Assembly (NCBI GenBank): GCA_963969395.1
Contig: OZ017797.1
Span: forward strand, 29,698,001 to 29,762,000
Length of the DNA stretch: 64,000 bases
Direction of reading: 5' to 3'
DNA from: Pseudoscleropodium purum
Taxonomy: Eukaryota; Streptophyta; Bryopsida; Hypnales; Brachytheciaceae
Shown in pieces: positions 60,557 through 64,000 of the stretch; within the stretch, counting starts at the first letter, position 1, and every line of letters begins with the position of its first letter. Position numbers and translations under genes: made by a program. Under the pieces are notes generated by a model that was not told where the DNA came from, made no database searches, and was given only the letters and a program-made list of their open reading frames with translations.

Positions 60557-60670
60557 GGCTCTAAAATCACCCGCCTCCTCTAATGTACACTATTTTGACA
60601 TGTTTTTTTTTTATTGTACCAACAATGTACAAATAGTGTACATCAAAAGAAGTGGGTGATTTTAGAGCCC
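60557..60670. mobile_element. Hairpin MITE, mariner/Stowaway-like
   Basis: GGCTCTAAAATCACCC at the left and GGGTGATTTTAGAGCCC at the right, extending inward through ATGTACACTATTT and its complement, make the whole 114-bp element nearly one hairpin. It is flanked by TA on both sides (60555-60556 and 60671-60672), as expected for TA-targeting Tc1/mariner MITEs. The terminal sequence is not the classical Stowaway end, so the family name is tentative. Confidence 0.65.
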
Positions 60671-60974
60671 TATGCTATTTCAAGTTCAAATTTTTTTAAC
60701 TAATTCTACAAAGCTCCAACAAAATATGAAATAACTTTGGTTAGATGCCAATTCCATTTGTCTTTCAAAGAAATATTTTTGAAAAATATTTCAAGAAGTT
60801 TCACCTCTCCAAATTAAGTTTCAATTCTTTAATGGGCATGCACTTTATGGACCTTCTACCTTAACTACAAGCAAATCAAACCAACCAAAATTATAAAATT
60901 GAATTAGGTATACTAGAAAGACAATGTTTGCTTTAGTAGTTAACTACTATAAATGTAAGTTGTGAGGTTTCCCT

Positions 60975-61892
60975 TTAACCCCTAAAGTCCCATTGTTCCC
61001 TTGGGAGACAAATCAAATTCCAGGCAGGCTATTGTAACCTCAATTTTTGGTGAATTTTTAAAAACTTTCTTGTAAGATAGAAAAATTGATTAGCTTTGTG
61101 GGAATATAATTTTTATTTCAATTGGTACCCGGGAGCAAAAGTTATACCACAAAAAGATTGAAACTAAACTCAATGGGCAACACAAAAAAAATTGCAAAAA
61201 ATCAAAATAAATTCCATTTTTTCCCCCTAAAATGTTTTATTTTTGTCTACATGTGAATCTTTGATTTGTTCTATTTGGACTCATAATGAGAAAGTTAAGG
61301 ACAATCTTGTTTTTTGGGCAATTTAATCATCTTTTTGAAAAAATAACTTGTAGGATTCATTTCTGAATGCAATTTTCACAATTTTCCACAACTTTTTTTT
61401 AAATGTTGTGTTTGCTTGCTAAAAAAATCTCACCATTGGGATTATTGTCTTTCAATCCCATGTTGGAGCTATTAACAATTTAGTTTTTTTTTAAATCTTG
61501 AACCTACTTCTACTTAACATTTTTTTAAAGAATGAAAATCAAGTGGTTTTTTTGGAATTTTTTTTCTTAGAATTTCAATTCTTCAATATAAATTTCTTTT
61601 TTCAAAGTCTATAGTACAAAAAAATTCCACAAATGGCGGTTAAAGTCATCTGAAATTGCAGGCCAATGTTAAGAAAAAAAATTCTTTTTCAACTTTGAAT
61701 GCAAATATCTTCCAATCTATATGGTTAAACTTCAAGAAATTTTACCACATGAACTAAAAAAAGTGAAGTACAAGACCCTATAGTTAGATTCTAAAAAATT
61801 GGTTTCTTTTTGGTTTTTTGGGTGAATGCAGCAAAAATGGCAATTTTGAGTGGTTTTTGACAAAATAATGGCCTTGGGACTTTAAGGATTAA
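60975..61892 (-). repeat. Family A TIR element, copy A3 (full length)
   Basis: Starts TTAACCCCTAAAGTCCCA and ends TGGGACTTTAAGGATTAA, 18-bp inverted termini with two mismatches, 918 bp. The interior is an inverted counterpart of A2 over essentially its whole length. The two copies lie about 51 kb apart, forming a long-range inverted repeat. Confidence 0.8.
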
Positions 61893-62431
61893 GTAGATGT
61901 TTTATTCCTAGATGATTCAAATATATCTGAGAGGTTTTACTTGGTAGAACTTAGCATTGAAAGCTTATATGGGCATCAATTCACACTACTTTATCCTATG
62001 AATAAAAGTAACACTAATTTATCAAAGTTACACTATTTTAAATTACTATAGGTTGAATTAGTAACTAATTTGCACCCCAAAAAACATTTACAAGTGACAT
62101 TAACTATGCACCCTCATTAGTAGAACAAGTATCTATACTTCTAAGGGCTATACTCATGTGTCCATAAAACACTAATTTGTTTTTTAAATAAGGTCCTACT
62201 CAAACTTCCTCACAAGTAGCTTTTATCTATACAAAGGCTTCACTCCTTCATTCCCCTTCAATCTATAGAGCCCATAAATCATTGTCGCTATTGATGAGTC
62301 TCAAAATGTTTATATAGGATGGATGGTGGAGGTATAACATCGACCAAATTAGAAGCTATTCAATTATTAGGCTTTGAAGCCATTTCAACCTTGACATAAC
62401 ATTGTTTACTAATGAGGCAAGGGTCCCTTTT
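61893..62431. other. AT-rich spacer interrupted by the CACTA insertion
   Basis: No gene. The last 40 bp match 60009-60040, so the CACTA element to the right seems to have inserted into a copy of that repeat. Confidence 0.45.
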
Positions 62432-64000
62432 CACTACAAGAAAAACCTGTCCGACACAACCGACTAAAGTATGACTGGATGTCCTAAATGACTACACTAT
62501 GACTAGAGCTCTATTATTTCACATTTTACACGACGTTTTTGTAAGGTAGTCATTTTATAGTCATTTTGCAGACGTAGGGATGAAGACTGTTGGAACTGTG
62601 ACCAAACAGTGCGTTCATCCGTTGGTTTTCTGTGAGCGCATTGTTCAATGGCATGACGTGGGCGGATGACGACTTTCGGTTGACATACTCAGTTGTATGG
62701 TAGTCCGTTAATGATTGTGTTTTCCCTGCATGAATGACTTCTTCCTACTAAGGAATGACTGATCTGTACTAGGAGATGACTGTGATGTCCACAGTCAACA
62801 TACTCAAACTTGAAATTATATTCTTTCCCATGAGATTAGTGGAAATCAAGGCATCCTACGGTCTTGAAAATGAATTTCAAAAAAACTCACATGCACTGAA
62901 ACAAAATTATAGTCATCCACATGTGGAAGACCTCTTTCATTTTGCTGTGTAAGGCAAATGGAAGGGTGTGAACATAATTCCTAGAGAAAAAGAATGCTCA
63001 TCAACCTAGTATATTGCATGTGCTAACAAATTGTCCTCAGGTGACAAATCAATGGCCCCAATTAGAGACGGTACTTGTGAAGGTGTTGACACCACTTCTG
63101 GAGCTGTAAGACCAGGAGTTTCTACAGTGGTACTTATGAATACATTAGGACTATCCAACACCTCCCTTTTAGCTCGTGCTTCTTTTTGCAAAACTATTTT
63201 CCATCCTGGTTTCTGTGGCACATTAGAGAAGAAGACTTGTGTTGCTTGGTTGGAAAAAATAAAGGGCTCCGACATGCGTGGTAGTTTGTGCTTGAAGTTG
63301 ACCATCAAAAAGCCAGCATCATCGCGGACATACGTTGCATTGCCTCTATTATCTGTAGTCTTCATCCATTGGCATCGGAAAAGAATGATTGGTGTATGCA
63401 GTGGCCCATAGTCAAGCTTCAATATGTCCTTTAGAACTCCGACGTAGTTCACGGACACATCTGTTGCATCTGCAGTCGGTACTTCAAAAACCGAAGCTAC
63501 TCCGGAATTATATGTTTGGAAACGATGTGTATCTCCATCATCTACTCTAAAATGGCTACCGAATGATTTCATCTTCGTATATCTTGTTGCCTTCTGTGAT
63601 GGTTTTTTGATGAGCATCAATTGATCCTTGTCGTCAGGGTTTGTCACATCGAATGCCGAGTTCTGTACTACATTCGGGAGCCAGTCCTCAAATGCTGGAA
63701 TAGTCGCATCTTGCTGAACTCCGGCCTTCCAATTCCTATAGTTGAAGGTAGAAATGTGAACCTCCAATACATAGAACTCAAAATAGAGACCACTTCCTAC
63801 AAGATTTCAACTACAGCAAAAGGAGTTCACGGTTTAGGTGATCAGTGGTTTCTTCTGATCAATGATTTGGTTACAACTGCACTTAGTCATTTTATAGTAA
63901 GAGCCGTCATCCAATGACTAGCTGTGACTCACAGTTGACTACACAACAACTCGCACTTCACTTTGTCATTGCTACTAACATAGAGTATTTCAGCATTGTT
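62432..64000 (-). mobile_element. CACTA (En/Spm) transposon, one end, running off the window
   Basis: The terminus CACTACAAGAAAAACC at 62432 is the characteristic CACTA inverted-repeat end. The next several hundred bases are studded with ATGACT/AGTCAT words (for example near 62473, 62489, 62503, 62547, 62560, 62746 and 62766), as expected of subterminal transposase-binding repeats. Such words also reappear near 63886-63928. Coding sequence for a DUF4216-type domain lies inside on the minus strand. The opposite terminus is beyond the window, so completeness cannot be judged. Confidence 0.85.
63006..63800 (-). CDS. CACTA transposase-associated DUF4216 region (partial)
   Basis: An open minus-strand segment of about 260 residues ends with TAG at 63006-63008. 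It contains NYVGVLKDILKLDY, IILFRCQWMKT, GFLMVNFKHKL and PFIFSNQATQVFFSNVP, the usual order in the DUF4216 domain found at the C-terminus of plant CACTA (TNP2-like) transposase ORFs. The frame opens at an acceptor-like CTTGTAG near 63800 with no upstream ATG in frame; the TTG at 63765-63767 is not a credible start. It is therefore the last exon or last part of a longer gene whose catalytic region would lie beyond the window. It looks undisrupted, so the copy may be young. DUF4216 has no established catalytic role. Confidence 0.85.
   Translation of the reverse strand, partial: VGSGLYFEFYVLEVHISTFNYRNWKAGVQQDATIPAFEDWLPNVVQNSAFDVTNPDDKDQLMLIKKPSQKATRYTKMKSFGSHFRVDDGDTHRFQTYNSGVASVFEVPTADATDVSVNYVGVLKDILKLDYGPLHTPIILFRCQWMKTTDNRGNATYVRDDAGFLMVNFKHKLPRMSEPFIFSNQATQVFFSNVPQKPGWKIVLQKEARAKREVLDSPNVFISTTVETPGLTAPEVVSTPSQVPSLIGAIDLSPEDNLLAHAIY

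Noticed and set aside
63031..63411. 126-codon plus-strand frame
   Set aside because: Antisense of the DUF4216 coding region of the CACTA element.
1..64000. tRNA or rRNA genes
   Set aside because: I looked for tRNA B-box-like GGTTCGAATC motifs and conserved rRNA words and saw none that I could support.

Overview
This is eukaryotic nuclear DNA from a land plant. Three intact intron-bearing genes lie in a very AT-rich, repeat-dominated background. GT-AG introns, the plant gene families present, CACTA and hAT-type elements and TTTAGGG-type motifs in one intron all fit a plant. The long N-terminal extension of the GRAS protein, the short introns and the extreme AT-richness between genes make me favour a bryophyte such as a moss; this is inference, and nothing here names a species.

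The genes were rebuilt exon by exon; exon lengths and phases sum to whole codon numbers in each. (1) 4094-8403, minus, 11 exons, 436 residues: UDP-GlcNAc:dolichyl-phosphate GlcNAc-1-phosphate transferase (ALG7/DPAGT1/GPT), first step of N-glycan precursor synthesis at the ER. (2) 12894-16989, minus, 8 coding exons, 600 residues: a Golgi-type putative pectin/polysaccharide methyltransferase (PMT, DUF248 family), with a likely 5'-UTR intron reaching to about 18.7 kb. (3) 39739-43045, plus, 2 exons, 782 residues: a GRAS transcription regulator of the SCL28/DLT clade, with two short overlapping upstream ORFs in its putative leader. These genes do not form a functional cluster. Two GC-richer islands (44.4-45.36 kb and 50.1-51.06 kb) look genic; the first holds an orphan exon with good splice sites on the minus strand, but neither could be assigned.

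The rest is mostly repeats. The striking signal is a set of non-autonomous elements of about 0.6-1.2 kb whose termini read TTAACCCCT/TTAATCCCT in inverted orientation. They form related families (called A, B, C, D, E and a 155-163-bp module F here), and neighbours often abut with one shared TTAA: A1-F-D (2.4-3.75 kb), B2-C1 (36.1-37.9 kb), A7-F-A4-A5 (53.9-57.2 kb). This suggests TTAA-targeted insertion into the ends of earlier copies. Other mobile DNA: a GC-rich 257-bp hAT-type MITE with perfect 8-bp target duplications (22.0 kb), the end of a CACTA transposon with a DUF4216 coding piece (62.4 kb to the window end), other terminal-inverted-repeat elements, a mariner-like hairpin MITE, a 31-bp satellite of about nine units (49.8-50.1 kb), and dispersed TATCC/GTATT-rich arrays. 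No rRNA, tRNA or CRISPR was recognised.
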